From: Planctomycetota bacterium
Lineage (GTDB): Bacteria; Planctomycetota; Planctomycetia; Pirellulales; Pirellulaceae
Direction: 5' to 3'
DNA: 64,000 nucleotides
NCBI GenBank assembly: GCA_963204915.1
Contig: CAUJHS010000030.1
Coordinates: 33,791 to 97,790 of the forward strand
Shown here: positions 17,617 to 25,692 of the stretch, in pieces
Numbering within the stretch: position 1 is the stretch's first letter
How the letters are laid out: each line of letters opens with the position of its first letter
Made by a program: the position numbers and the translations under genes
Notes under the pieces: model-generated
What the model was told of the DNA's origin: nothing
Databases searched by the model: none
Seen by the model: only the letters and a program-made list of their open reading frames with translations

Positions 17617-18215
17617 GCCGACCAAAGTTCTCGAATCAAACCGAGTTTACGTTCCACCGTGCGAAGCGAAACGCCCAACTGTTGCGCAATTTCTTCATTC
17701 GTGAAACCTTCAAACCGCAGCCGCGCAATTTGTCGTTGCGTCTCGTCGGGCAACATGGCGAAGAGACGTTGTTGCTCTTCATCCATGAGCGAGATGAACT
17801 CCGGCGTTGGTTCATCGCCAAGAAATTGTTCAAAGCCTGCGGGTCCGTCCTCTCCGGCGCTGTTGAAGATCGAATCGCCTCGCACGTTACGCCCGCCGCG
17901 TTTCTTGCTCGTTTGCCGGCGAATCTGGTCAATGGCCTTCTGGCCGCTGATCGCCACGAGCAGGCGCCAGAGATCGTCCCGATCGGAAAGTTGGGTGAAT
18001 CGTCCTTGTTCGGCGCCGCGGCATAAGCTATCGAGCACGCTTAACGCGACATCTTCTTCATCGACGACGCGCCGCGGCGCCATGCGCATTTTGCCGGCCG
18101 CCACACGAACGAGTTGCTGAAAATACCGCTCCCAAATGAATCGCGCCGCGTCGCGTTTTCCTTCTTTGAGATCGCGAATCCAGAGGGTGACCGACTGCTG
18201 AAACTCATCGCTCAT
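17601..18215 (-). CDS. ECF-type RNA polymerase sigma factor (planctomycete group)
   Basis: A 204-residue sigma-70 family protein of the ECF size. Region 2 is seen around RYFQQLVRVAAGKM and the EEDVALSVLDSLCRG stretch. Region 4 has a helix-turn-helix near the C-terminus (FTNEEIAQQLGVSLRTVERK). The ATG at 18215 is the only good start. It is co-transcribed and translationally coupled with a membrane kinase just downstream, an arrangement common in planctomycetes, where the kinase is thought to control the sigma factor instead of an anti-sigma protein. The target regulon is not visible in the window. Confidence 0.93.
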   Translation of the reverse strand: MSDEFQQSVTLWIRDLKEGKRDAARFIWERYFQQLVRVAAGKMRMAPRRVVDEEDVALSVLDSLCRGAEQGRFTQLSDRDDLWRLLVAISGQKAIDQIRRQTSKKRGGRNVRGDSIFNSAGEDGPAGFEQFLGDEPTPEFISLMDEEQQRLFAMLPDETQRQIARLRFEGFTNEEIAQQLGVSLRTVERKLGLIRELWSAEVGA

Positions 18216-18632
18216 AGAACGCCCGCTTCCAACAGATCCAGGACGGTTACGACCGACGGAATCGCTCGCGCCGAGGATGACGTGCGCCTCCGGGTCGGCG
18301 GATCAGCCCGCGCTCGATCTTAGATGCCGCACCTTGGAAATTCAATCGGCCGTTGCAACGTCCGGCATGCAAATGGCCAGTGAATTGATCGCAAATAACC
18401 GGATCTTAGGGTTGCTTGCCGTCCGTCATGAAATCGCCGTGTAGCGCGGCGATTGCGCTTGGTGCGATCGGCGATCGCGCTTCGCGAAACGGGGCCCCGA
18501 GAAATACGGTTTCCAAAAAATTTCTTCGATTGTGGCGGGGCGCAGCACGCGTTTACGGGCGAAGGGAGTCAAGCACGACCTGAACCGTGCAAACCACGAA
18601 TGTAACCCGTTTTCACTTGAGGAGCCTTTGCC
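18216..18632. other. Divergent intergenic region (417 nt)
   Basis: It separates the minus-strand sigma/kinase operon from a plus-strand secreted protein, so promoters for both should lie here. No clear -35/-10 pair, operator or RNA gene was recognised. TGAGGAGCC at 18618-18626 is the ribosome binding site of the downstream gene. Confidence 0.5.
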
Positions 18633-19391
18633 ATGTCTCGCCTTTTTCGATTCGCCCGTGCTGCGGTGTATACCATCAGCTTGTTCACTTCGCAAATCGT
18701 GTTGGCTCAGCACGGCCGATACGACCACGGCCGGGGTCACGCGTATGATTCGGGCTATTCCACGGAATACTCGCACCACGATGATTACCACTCCTACGGA
18801 CCACGACCGCGTTACGAGGACGCGCAGCATTTTGGAATAGACGAAGATTATGGCCTGGCCGATTGTCCTAGCTCGCGGCGGTCGGGATCACATTTCGATG
18901 TCACGCGACCCGCACCGCGTGCTGCAAAGCCTTTGCCGCAAGCCGCTTTGGGAATGTGGGAAGTTTCGACGCGTGCGGTCGGCGCTCGCCAATGGATCGA
19001 GTTTAAAGCCGATGCGACGTTCGCCATCCACCGGCAGATCATTGCCCCGGGCGCCCGTCCTACCGTTCAGAACGGACTTGAGTACCAATACGACGGACGC
19101 ACGTTGACTCTGAATGACGGCCGAGAGTTCGCTGTCGCCATGCTTGAAAACCAGTTGTTGTTGATTGACGCTGAAAACCCCAGCGCGGTGCAAGTGCTGG
19201 TGCGGTCGCCAGGGCTGGAAGCCGCGGAATCACAGAATCGAGCTGCAAATGTCCTGCCACCGGTTCGTCCTAACGTCGTGCCGCCGCAACCGCAACCCCA
19301 ACCGATTCAACCCCAACCGATTCAACCGCGACTGGGGGACCTTCCGCCATCGAATTCCCCAGTGCTTTCCACTCAACCCGTGCTTGACTAA
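18633..19391 (+). CDS. Secreted protein of unknown function, His/Tyr-rich with Pro/Gln tail
   Basis: A 252-residue protein with a clear signal peptide (hydrophobic segment about 10-24, cleavage near VLAQ). The mature N-terminus (about 27-70) is rich in His, Tyr, Asp and Gly (GHAYDSGY, SHHDDYHSYG). A compact middle part (about 105-190) has alternating beta-like segments (WIEFKADATFAIHRQ, QYDGRTLTLNDGREF) reminiscent of small lipocalin-like secreted domains; this is only a resemblance. The tail is low complexity with QPQPQPIQPQPIQP. GAGGAG precedes the ATG and a strong terminator follows, so it is a monocistronic unit. Function not recognised. Confidence 0.75.
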   Translation: MSRLFRFARAAVYTISLFTSQIVLAQHGRYDHGRGHAYDSGYSTEYSHHDDYHSYGPRPRYEDAQHFGIDEDYGLADCPSSRRSGSHFDVTRPAPRAAKPLPQAALGMWEVSTRAVGARQWIEFKADATFAIHRQIIAPGARPTVQNGLEYQYDGRTLTLNDGREFAVAMLENQLLLIDAENPSAVQVLVRSPGLEAAESQNRAANVLPPVRPNVVPPQPQPQPIQPQPIQPRLGDLPPSNSPVLSTQPVLD

Positions 19392-19413
19392 TGTCGCCAA
19401 CCTCGTGCGACTC

Positions 19414-19442
19414 GCCGCCGGATCGATCTCCGGCGGCTTTTT
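19414..19442 (+). terminator. Intrinsic terminator
   Basis: GCCGCCGGA (19414-19422) and TCCGGCGGC (19429-19437) form a perfect 9-bp GC stem with a 6-nt loop, followed by five T (19438-19442). It lies 22 nt after the stop of the secreted protein. Confidence 0.88.
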
Positions 19443-19702
19443 GTTGCGCGAGTTGGCGAATGTCCCGAGCGACGGGATCGCATTTGCCGTTCGGCGTTGC
19501 TTCGTACCGGCGTTGCAAACGCGGGTTGCAGATTCAGAACTTTGGAAACAGCCGTGCATTCGCCATCGTTTCGGTACGTTTTGGCGTAACGTGATTGTGG
19601 TACAACAAACGCCACGCAATGCGACCTTTTGAAATCGCGCTACGTCGAAATTTCCTCCCCGACTTGCCGATACCCATACATCGCCCGTACATCGTCGGAA
19701 CT

Positions 19703-20572
19703 ATGCAGTTTTGGAAATACCATGCCCTTGGCAACGACTATCTGGTGTTTGATGGTTGCGACGGAAGCGTCGTTCCACCGCCACAAATCCGCCGCATTTG
19801 CGATCGTCACTGCGGACTTGGGTCCGACGGCGTCTTGATCCATCGGCCTGCCCAGTTCCCCTCGATGGCTGCGGTGCAAATTATGAATCCGGATGGTTCG
19901 GAAGCGGAGAAAAGCGGCAACGGTTTGAGGATTTTTTCGCGTTACTTGTGGGATCGACGCCTCGTGGCTGCGGAGCCGTTTTGTGTGCAAACGTTGGGAG
20001 GCGAGGTCACTTGCCAGGTCTTGGACGGCGGCGGCGCGGTGGTGGTGGACATGGGCCGCGTGAGTTTTCGCAGTCGCGATATTCCCATCCAGGGCGAAGA
20101 CCGGGAGGTACTGAACGAATCGTTGGAGTTGCCCGGAGAACAGTGGACATTCTCGGCCGCAACCGTGGGCAACCCGCACTGCGTGATCGTTTGCAACGGC
20201 CCCACCGAAGCGCTGGCCCGACGCTTAGGACCGTTAATTGAAACGCATCCGCGGTTTCCACAAAGGACGAACGTGCAGTTCGTCCAGCCGCTAGCGCGTA
20301 ATCGCGTGCGTATGCACATCTGGGAGCGGGGCGTCGGTTATACGCTAGCCAGCGGCAGTAGCAGTTGCGCGGCGGTCGCGGTGTTGTTCCGACTCCACCT
20401 GTGCGACGACAACGTGGAGGTGGAAATGCCAGGTGGAAGGCTCAAGATTGCGGTCGCGCCTGACTTTTCGAACATTCGCATGATCGGCCCGGTGGTCAAA
20501 ATCGCCGAAGGCGTCATCTCGGCGGAGTGTTTCGAAGAAGCGTCGGGCGACGGTTCCGCGTCACATCCTTGA
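19703..20572 (+). CDS. dapF: Diaminopimelate epimerase-family protein with both catalytic Cys replaced by Ser
   Basis: A 289-residue member of the DapF fold. ATG 19703 (MQFWKYHALGNDYLVFD) matches the usual N-terminus; the frame is open for 36 codons upstream but without family resemblance. Family marks are ALGNDYLV, NPDGSEAE, VGNPHCVI and IWERGVGYT. DapF uses two cysteines, in NxDGSxxxxCGNGxR and ACGTG. Here the first reads EKSGNGLR and the second LASGSSSCAA, so both active positions are Ser. In E. coli-type DapF this pair is needed for racemisation of LL-diaminopimelate in lysine and peptidoglycan synthesis. This copy may therefore act on another substrate, use different chemistry or be inactive; it may belong to a Ser-type subfamily. 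No lysine genes are adjacent. Confidence 0.85.
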   Translation: MQFWKYHALGNDYLVFDGCDGSVVPPPQIRRICDRHCGLGSDGVLIHRPAQFPSMAAVQIMNPDGSEAEKSGNGLRIFSRYLWDRRLVAAEPFCVQTLGGEVTCQVLDGGGAVVVDMGRVSFRSRDIPIQGEDREVLNESLELPGEQWTFSAATVGNPHCVIVCNGPTEALARRLGPLIETHPRFPQRTNVQFVQPLARNRVRMHIWERGVGYTLASGSSSCAAVAVLFRLHLCDDNVEVEMPGGRLKIAVAPDFSNIRMIGPVVKIAEGVISAECFEEASGDGSASHP

Positions 20573-20630
20573 GCCAACGGCCTGTCAAAAGACGTTCAAC
20601 GCGTCAAGTCAGGTGTACGCGTGCTTTCCA

Positions 20631-22781
20631 TTACGAGAGGCGCAGCGGCATCGAACGGCTGCGCACGCCAACGGCATGGTCAATCGCGTTCGCAATGGCC
20701 GGCGCCACGGCGATGATTGGGGTTTCGCCAGCGCCCACGGATGGCAAATCTTTGCGATCGAGCAGCACAATGTCCAATTCGGGAACATCACTCATGCGCG
20801 GCGTGCGGTATTCGGAGAAAGAAGCATTCGAGATTTGACCATCCTCGAATTCGATCGCTTCATACAGCGCTCCTCCCAGGCCCATGATGATGCATCCCTC
20901 CACTTGCGCACGCAGGTTTGCCGGGTTTTGTATAGCGCCGCATTCGTACGCCTGGCAAACCTGCAACACGCGAATGGCGTCATCGTTCACTTCGACTTCC
21001 ACACACGCGGCGACGTAGGAGCCCTTTTCCGTACCGCACGCTAACCCAACGCCGCGAGTAGCGCGCCGGTTCGAACGACGGCGGGCCCAATCGAATTTTT
21101 GCGCGGCGGCGCGAAGGACATTCTTTAACCGTCCTTCTTCGAGATGCTGAAGACGAAATTCCAGCGGATCGACTTGTGCGAGCGCGGCGAGTTCATCCAT
21201 GGCCGACTCGCGGGCAAACGTGTTCGCCGTGGATGCTAACGCGCGGTACGATCCTTGCCGCAGAGGAGAATTCGCCGCGATGAACCGGGTGCGGCCGGCG
21301 GCGGTCTGGTACGGCGTGTCGATGGCCGATCCGCCAGAGTTATAGTTGGTGAAGTCCCAAGCGGCGATGGCTCCGTTCGCATCAACTCCGGCTTGAACTT
21401 CGATCAGGCCCGCTGGCCGGAAGTACGCCCAAGTGAACTCTTCTTCACGCGTCCACTGCAGACGGACCGGCCGATGGGCCGACCTCGCCAACCGCGCCGC
21501 CTCGACCGCGACTTCGCCCGTATGCTTGCCGCCAAAGCCGCCGCCGGTATCAGGAACGATCACGCGCACGCGGTCTTGCGGAAGGCGGAACGATTGACAC
21601 AGCTCGGAGTGTACGCGCGAGGGCTGCTGCGTTCCCGTCCATACGGTAAGTTTCCCTTCCGTCCACTCGGCCACCGCCGCACGCGGCTCCATGGGAGCAT
21701 GTTGAATATAGGCGACCGTGTAAGCGGTGGAGAGTTTCTTTTCGAGTCGAGCGAGCGTCGACGCGCTATCGCCCCATGTGCGACCGTCGCGGCCGCCATC
21801 GCGCGAAGGTTCGCTGGTTTCCTTCAGATGTTCAAACAGATTCGCACTGGACGGGTGACGCGGGCGATCCCATTGCGCATGTTGCGCGAGTGCGGTGCGC
21901 GCCTGGTTCGCTTCCCAGGTGGTTGGGGCAGCGCAGCCAATAAACTCGCCGTCGCGCACGACGATCACGTTTGGCATTGCTTGCGCCGGGGCCAGGTCAA
22001 TCGACGTAAGCGTTGCGCCGTACGATGGCGGACGCAACACCTTGCCATAAAGCATGCCAGGGCGAACGATGTCCGAAGGATAGAGGACCCGTCCCGTGAC
22101 CGTATCACGCCCGCGCACATGCGGAACCGAAGCGCCGAGCACGCGCCACTCGTTGACGGGGGTAACCTCGACGCCGTCGCGCCATGTTTGCGATGCAAAC
22201 CGGCTTTGCAGGTTCGGATCGGCCGCTAGTTGGGCCAGGCTAGCGTCTTTGCCGGAGGCGGCGCGAAATACGCCGTCTTCGAATTTTATTTCTGTGCGTT
22301 CCACACCCAGATGTTCGGCAGCGAGACGGATCAGAACGTCGCGCGCCGTGGCGGCGGCGGATCGCACGCGCGGCACGGTGGACGGGGTCGTGCGACTGCC
22401 GGCCGTGCCGCCGTCATCAGGGCATTGCTCCGTATCGGCCATGATGACACGGATGCGTTCCGTGGGAAGGTTCAACTCTTCGGACGCCGCCTGGGTGATT
22501 TGCGTTCGCGCGCCTTGACCGACTTCGACTTTGCTGGTCAGCACAGTGATCACGCCGTCCTCGCCCAAGTGAAATCGCTGCGACAACGATTCCTCGCGGC
22601 GAGCCGGCGCGTTTCCCCGTCGCTGGCCCGCGGCTGGTTTTGCTGCGACAAGGATCACGAGGCCGGCGCCAAGGAGTTGCACGAATTCGCGCCGGTCGGC
22701 GGCGAAAACATACGGCGGCGATTCGCGCAGCTCGTAACGTTCAAACTCGGCATGGCGCGCATCGAAGGGTTGATCAGTCAT
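20631..22781 (-). CDS. Molybdenum hydroxylase large subunit (IorB/xanthine dehydrogenase family)
   Basis: A 716-residue molybdopterin-cytosine-dinucleotide-binding subunit of the xanthine oxidase family, closest by motif to isoquinoline 1-oxidoreductase beta. It has VEVGQGARTQ, GFGGKHTGEVAVEAA and the catalytic Glu in GAGETP near the C-terminus. An N-terminal stretch, DRREFVQLLGAG followed by a hydrophobic run, looks like a Tat signal, but about 30 residues precede it, more than usual. With its small subunit (37 nt upstream) it would hydroxylate an aromatic heterocycle or aldehyde in the periplasm. No cytochrome or FAD subunit is adjacent, so the electron acceptor is unknown. Substrate not predictable. 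Confidence 0.9.
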   Translation of the reverse strand: MTDQPFDARHAEFERYELRESPPYVFAADRREFVQLLGAGLVILVAAKPAAGQRRGNAPARREESLSQRFHLGEDGVITVLTSKVEVGQGARTQITQAASEELNLPTERIRVIMADTEQCPDDGGTAGSRTTPSTVPRVRSAAATARDVLIRLAAEHLGVERTEIKFEDGVFRAASGKDASLAQLAADPNLQSRFASQTWRDGVEVTPVNEWRVLGASVPHVRGRDTVTGRVLYPSDIVRPGMLYGKVLRPPSYGATLTSIDLAPAQAMPNVIVVRDGEFIGCAAPTTWEANQARTALAQHAQWDRPRHPSSANLFEHLKETSEPSRDGGRDGRTWGDSASTLARLEKKLSTAYTVAYIQHAPMEPRAAVAEWTEGKLTVWTGTQQPSRVHSELCQSFRLPQDRVRVIVPDTGGGFGGKHTGEVAVEAARLARSAHRPVRLQWTREEEFTWAYFRPAGLIEVQAGVDANGAIAAWDFTNYNSGGSAIDTPYQTAAGRTRFIAANSPLRQGSYRALASTANTFARESAMDELAALAQVDPLEFRLQHLEEGRLKNVLRAAAQKFDWARRRSNRRATRGVGLACGTEKGSYVAACVEVEVNDDAIRVLQVCQAYECGAIQNPANLRAQVEGCIIMGLGGALYEAIEFEDGQISNASFSEYRTPRMSDVPELDIVLLDRKDLPSVGAGETPIIAVAPAIANAIDHAVGVRSRSMPLRLS

Positions 22782-22818
22782 AACGGTCCTCCGCGATCAA
22801 TCGGAGCGAGAACTTGAG

Positions 22819-23283
22819 CTAAGGGCGGGCGACAGCGCTGGTCACCGCGGCGAGTAGGTTCGGATAATTGCAACACCGGCACAGATGTTCGCTCATCGCG
22901 GCGACGATCTGCTCGCGCGACGCGCCAGGGTTCTGCTGGGTGAACGCCACGGCGGTCATAATGTGGCCTGGCACGCAGTAGCCGCATTGCATCGCCTGGT
23001 GGTCGAGGAAGGCTTGTTGAACCGCATGCAAACGACCTTCTGTAGCAAGGCCCTCGATGGTTTGAATCGACTGGCCCTCCGCATCGGCGACTCGCGTGAT
23101 ACAGGAACGCGTGGGTTGACCGCCTACCAGCACGGTGCAAGCTCCGCAGGCTCCCTCGCCACAACCGTATTTGGCGCCGGTCAGTTGAAAATCTTCGCGT
23201 AGGACGTCCAACAGGGGGCGGTCATCGTCGGTCGTTGTGGTTCGCTCGGACCCGTTGATTTGAAGGACGAACTTGCGAGGCAT
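22819..23283 (-). CDS. Molybdenum hydroxylase [2Fe-2S] small subunit (IorA-like)
   Basis: A 154-residue ferredoxin-like subunit. The ATG at 23283 (MPRKFVLQING) has GAGGAG close upstream and fits the family start; an in-frame extension to 23493 has no similarity. The N-terminal plant-type cluster is CGEGACGACTVL plus a later Cys. The C-terminal four-helix cluster has CGYC and CRCCNY. It passes electrons from the molybdenum subunit encoded 37 nt downstream. The extra Cys in CRCCNY is a small variation on CRC. Confidence 0.95.
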   Translation of the reverse strand: MPRKFVLQINGSERTTTTDDDRPLLDVLREDFQLTGAKYGCGEGACGACTVLVGGQPTRSCITRVADAEGQSIQTIEGLATEGRLHAVQQAFLDHQAMQCGYCVPGHIMTAVAFTQQNPGASREQIVAAMSEHLCRCCNYPNLLAAVTSAVARP

Positions 23284-23372
23284 GCCTTTTTCTCCTCGAG
23301 AAGACGGCGCATTGAGCCAAGCCGCGCCGGACGGGAACTCGCGCGATGGCGCGTTTGCGAATAAGCATCGAG

Positions 23373-23413
23373 AAAATTCCCCTGCGCAGATCGTTGGTCG
23401 ATCCGCGCAGGGG
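23373..23413 (-). terminator. Intrinsic terminator of the HEAT-repeat gene
   Basis: CCCCTGCGC (23379-23387) pairs with GCGCAGGGG (23405-23413), and the inner GATCG/CGATC extends the stem. On the minus strand the stem is followed by AATTTT. It lies between the HEAT gene stop and the small hydroxylase subunit, so the two are probably separate transcripts. Confidence 0.75.
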
Positions 23414-23452
23414 AAGTCATGATCTGGCGATAGGATCGTCGCCAATCGGCAA

Positions 23453-25588
23453 TTACTTCGGCGCGGGGAGCAAAATGGCCGCATCTTCGGCAAACGTCGC
23501 CTCGCCCGGCTTGCCGTTCAAACGGTACTGCACTTTCAGTTGCTTCACGCTGTCGGGCAGCGGGTCGCCAAAGTTGGCGTTGTAGCCTGCCGAAGGCAGC
23601 ACGATCAACGGCAGGTTTCCGGCATACTTTTGCAGCACCGCGGTCACGTCCTTTTGGGTCGAGCCGGCGCCGTACTCCGCTTTAACGATTTCGACCTTGA
23701 CCGGTTCGAGCCCTGCTTGGGCCAAATGCTCGCGCACGTCGACGCCTTTGCTTGCCACGCTTTGGGCGATGGTCAGAACCGCGGCGTTTGCATCGTCTTT
23801 AAGCTCTGGCTCTTGGAGTGCGCGAATGGCGAGCTTGAGCATTGCGACGCTTGGGTAACGCTTGAGCACATCGAACACGAGCTTTTGTTCGGCTGGCCGG
23901 GCGGCGTCCAGCACTTGCTGACACATTTCAATGCGCTGTTGTTCGGGCAGCACGAATTGCCGAGCAATACGAATGTAGCCGCGCATTGCGCGAACCTGGT
24001 ACTTTTCGCCTGGCGCCGTCTTGGCCAGATCAAGCAACACCGGCGCCGCGTCGGCGGTCATCCATTCGCCAAGCAAGCGCGTGCTGACGTCTTGCAGTTC
24101 GGGATTGCTGGTCTTGGCCGCAGCGCCAACCGTCGCCAGCGCTTTGGTTCCTCCCACGGCGCCAAGAATCTCCAGCAGCGACGCTTTGGTTGTGGCCGAC
24201 GGAGTCCGTTGCACGGCGTTGGCCAAGGCAGTTGCGCAGGCTTCGCGATCCGGCATGCGAACCGCCGCTGTCTTGAGCGCCTGCTGGGCGGCCGCCGCGT
24301 CCTCGGAATTCTTCGGCGTCACAACTTGCGCGATTAACACTGGGAGTCCCTTGAGATCGACCGTTTCGCCCAGGGCGGCCAACGCCGCGCGGCGCACCGC
24401 CGGGTTCGAATGCGTGAGCGACTTCAGTAGCGTATCCGTGGCTTCGATGCGGCGTTGACCGATGAGTCCAATGAGCACGGGGTAGATTTTTCCATCGGCC
24501 TGCGGCAGAAGATCGACGATTTGTGAATCGACCTGGTCGCCCGGCATTTCGGCCAGCGTCGCCTTGGCGGCTTGCGCCAATTCGGCGTCGGCGTCGGTGG
24601 CGATGGTTAACAGCGATCCAAGGCAGGAATCATCGCCAACGCGCCGCAGGGCATCAATGGCTGAGAGACGCACTGGCTTGGGGCCCTGTTCCGCCGCATT
24701 CAACACCGCGGCAAGAACGACCGTCTCCGGTCGGTCGGCCATCGCCTGAACGATCAACGCGGCGCGTTCCGGTTGAGCGCGGGCCAGTTCCTCGGCCAAG
24801 GTTTGATCGACCTTACCACCTTGGACTTCGCGGGCGGTGCTGAGCGCGATTTGAAAGAACTTCGCATCCTCCGAACGAAGTTGCTCGAGCAGCAACGGTA
24901 AACCTTCGTCGCCCCGAGCCAAAATGGCTCCGCGCGTCGCTTCGAGCAGGCGTTGTTTGGGAACTTCGGCCTTGCGCACTTCGTCGTACAGTTCGGCGGC
25001 TTCCGCCGACTTGCCTTCCGCAAGCCGCCGTTCCGCGCATAGCACACACCCTTCGGCCACCGCCGAGCGAACTGGAACGGGGCCGGCCTGTAGCGCCTGG
25101 CGGAGCGATTGCGCCGCTTCGTCGGTTCCAATGCGGCCAAGCGCCACGGCTGCCGCAGAAGCGGATTCTACGTCGTTGTTCTTCAGGTGCTTGGTCAGCG
25201 CTTCGACCGAGGCGGCGTCGCGCCGCACGCCGATCGAGTTAATCACGCCGACCAGGAGCAACCCGTCGAGCGAATCCGTCGCCTTGCGAAGCGCTTCATC
25301 CGCTTCAGGGCCAGGAATCGCCTCGAGCGCGATGCGCGCCCACGAGGCGAGTTGTGGATTCGACAGCAACGGCGCCAGGTCGGCCACGGCTTCGCTCGTG
25401 CCATGAATCGCCAGAAGCTTGCAGGTGATGGCTTTTTCGCCCGCAGGCGCATCGGAGCGGAGCACTGCAAGGAGATCTTTCTCCTGATGAGCCGAGGACT
25501 TGACTTGGTCGTCGGCCGCACATAATCCAGCGGCCAGGATAAGCCAGGTTGTGAGAAACAGAAATGGTCGTTGAAGTTGTCGTGTCAT
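23453..25588 (-). CDS. Secreted HEAT-repeat protein with C-terminal DUF3395-like domain
   Basis: A 711-residue protein. The signal peptide is residues 1-25 (hydrophobic FLFLTTWLILAAGL, cleavage near CAA). About 15 HEAT/PBS-lyase-like helical repeats of about 35 residues fill positions 40-610 (for example LLSNPQLASWARIALE, HSNPAVRRAALAALGE). The last 75 residues begin VEIVKAEYGAG and include YNANFGDPLPDSVKQLKVQYR. This matches the DUF3395 tail seen on many planctomycete secreted proteins. Both modules are protein-interaction scaffolds. Planctomycetes often place such proteins near Gfo/Idh/MocA oxidoreductases, as here. No enzymatic motif is visible. Confidence 0.88.
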   Translation of the reverse strand: MTRQLQRPFLFLTTWLILAAGLCAADDQVKSSAHQEKDLLAVLRSDAPAGEKAITCKLLAIHGTSEAVADLAPLLSNPQLASWARIALEAIPGPEADEALRKATDSLDGLLLVGVINSIGVRRDAASVEALTKHLKNNDVESASAAAVALGRIGTDEAAQSLRQALQAGPVPVRSAVAEGCVLCAERRLAEGKSAEAAELYDEVRKAEVPKQRLLEATRGAILARGDEGLPLLLEQLRSEDAKFFQIALSTAREVQGGKVDQTLAEELARAQPERAALIVQAMADRPETVVLAAVLNAAEQGPKPVRLSAIDALRRVGDDSCLGSLLTIATDADAELAQAAKATLAEMPGDQVDSQIVDLLPQADGKIYPVLIGLIGQRRIEATDTLLKSLTHSNPAVRRAALAALGETVDLKGLPVLIAQVVTPKNSEDAAAAQQALKTAAVRMPDREACATALANAVQRTPSATTKASLLEILGAVGGTKALATVGAAAKTSNPELQDVSTRLLGEWMTADAAPVLLDLAKTAPGEKYQVRAMRGYIRIARQFVLPEQQRIEMCQQVLDAARPAEQKLVFDVLKRYPSVAMLKLAIRALQEPELKDDANAAVLTIAQSVASKGVDVREHLAQAGLEPVKVEIVKAEYGAGSTQKDVTAVLQKYAGNLPLIVLPSAGYNANFGDPLPDSVKQLKVQYRLNGKPGEATFAEDAAILLPAPK

Positions 25589-25692
25589 ATTGAGAAACGG
25601 GGGGTTAAAGCATGGGGAACGGCGGCATCGCCGAGTGAACTTGCCAAGCGGCCCTATTTACCGGGACGCGGCGAAGCTGAGGCGCGTGGCGA

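Noticed and set aside
19285..19340. Short tandem repeats as a CRISPR or regulatory array
   Set aside because: They lie inside a coding sequence and encode a Pro/Gln tail.
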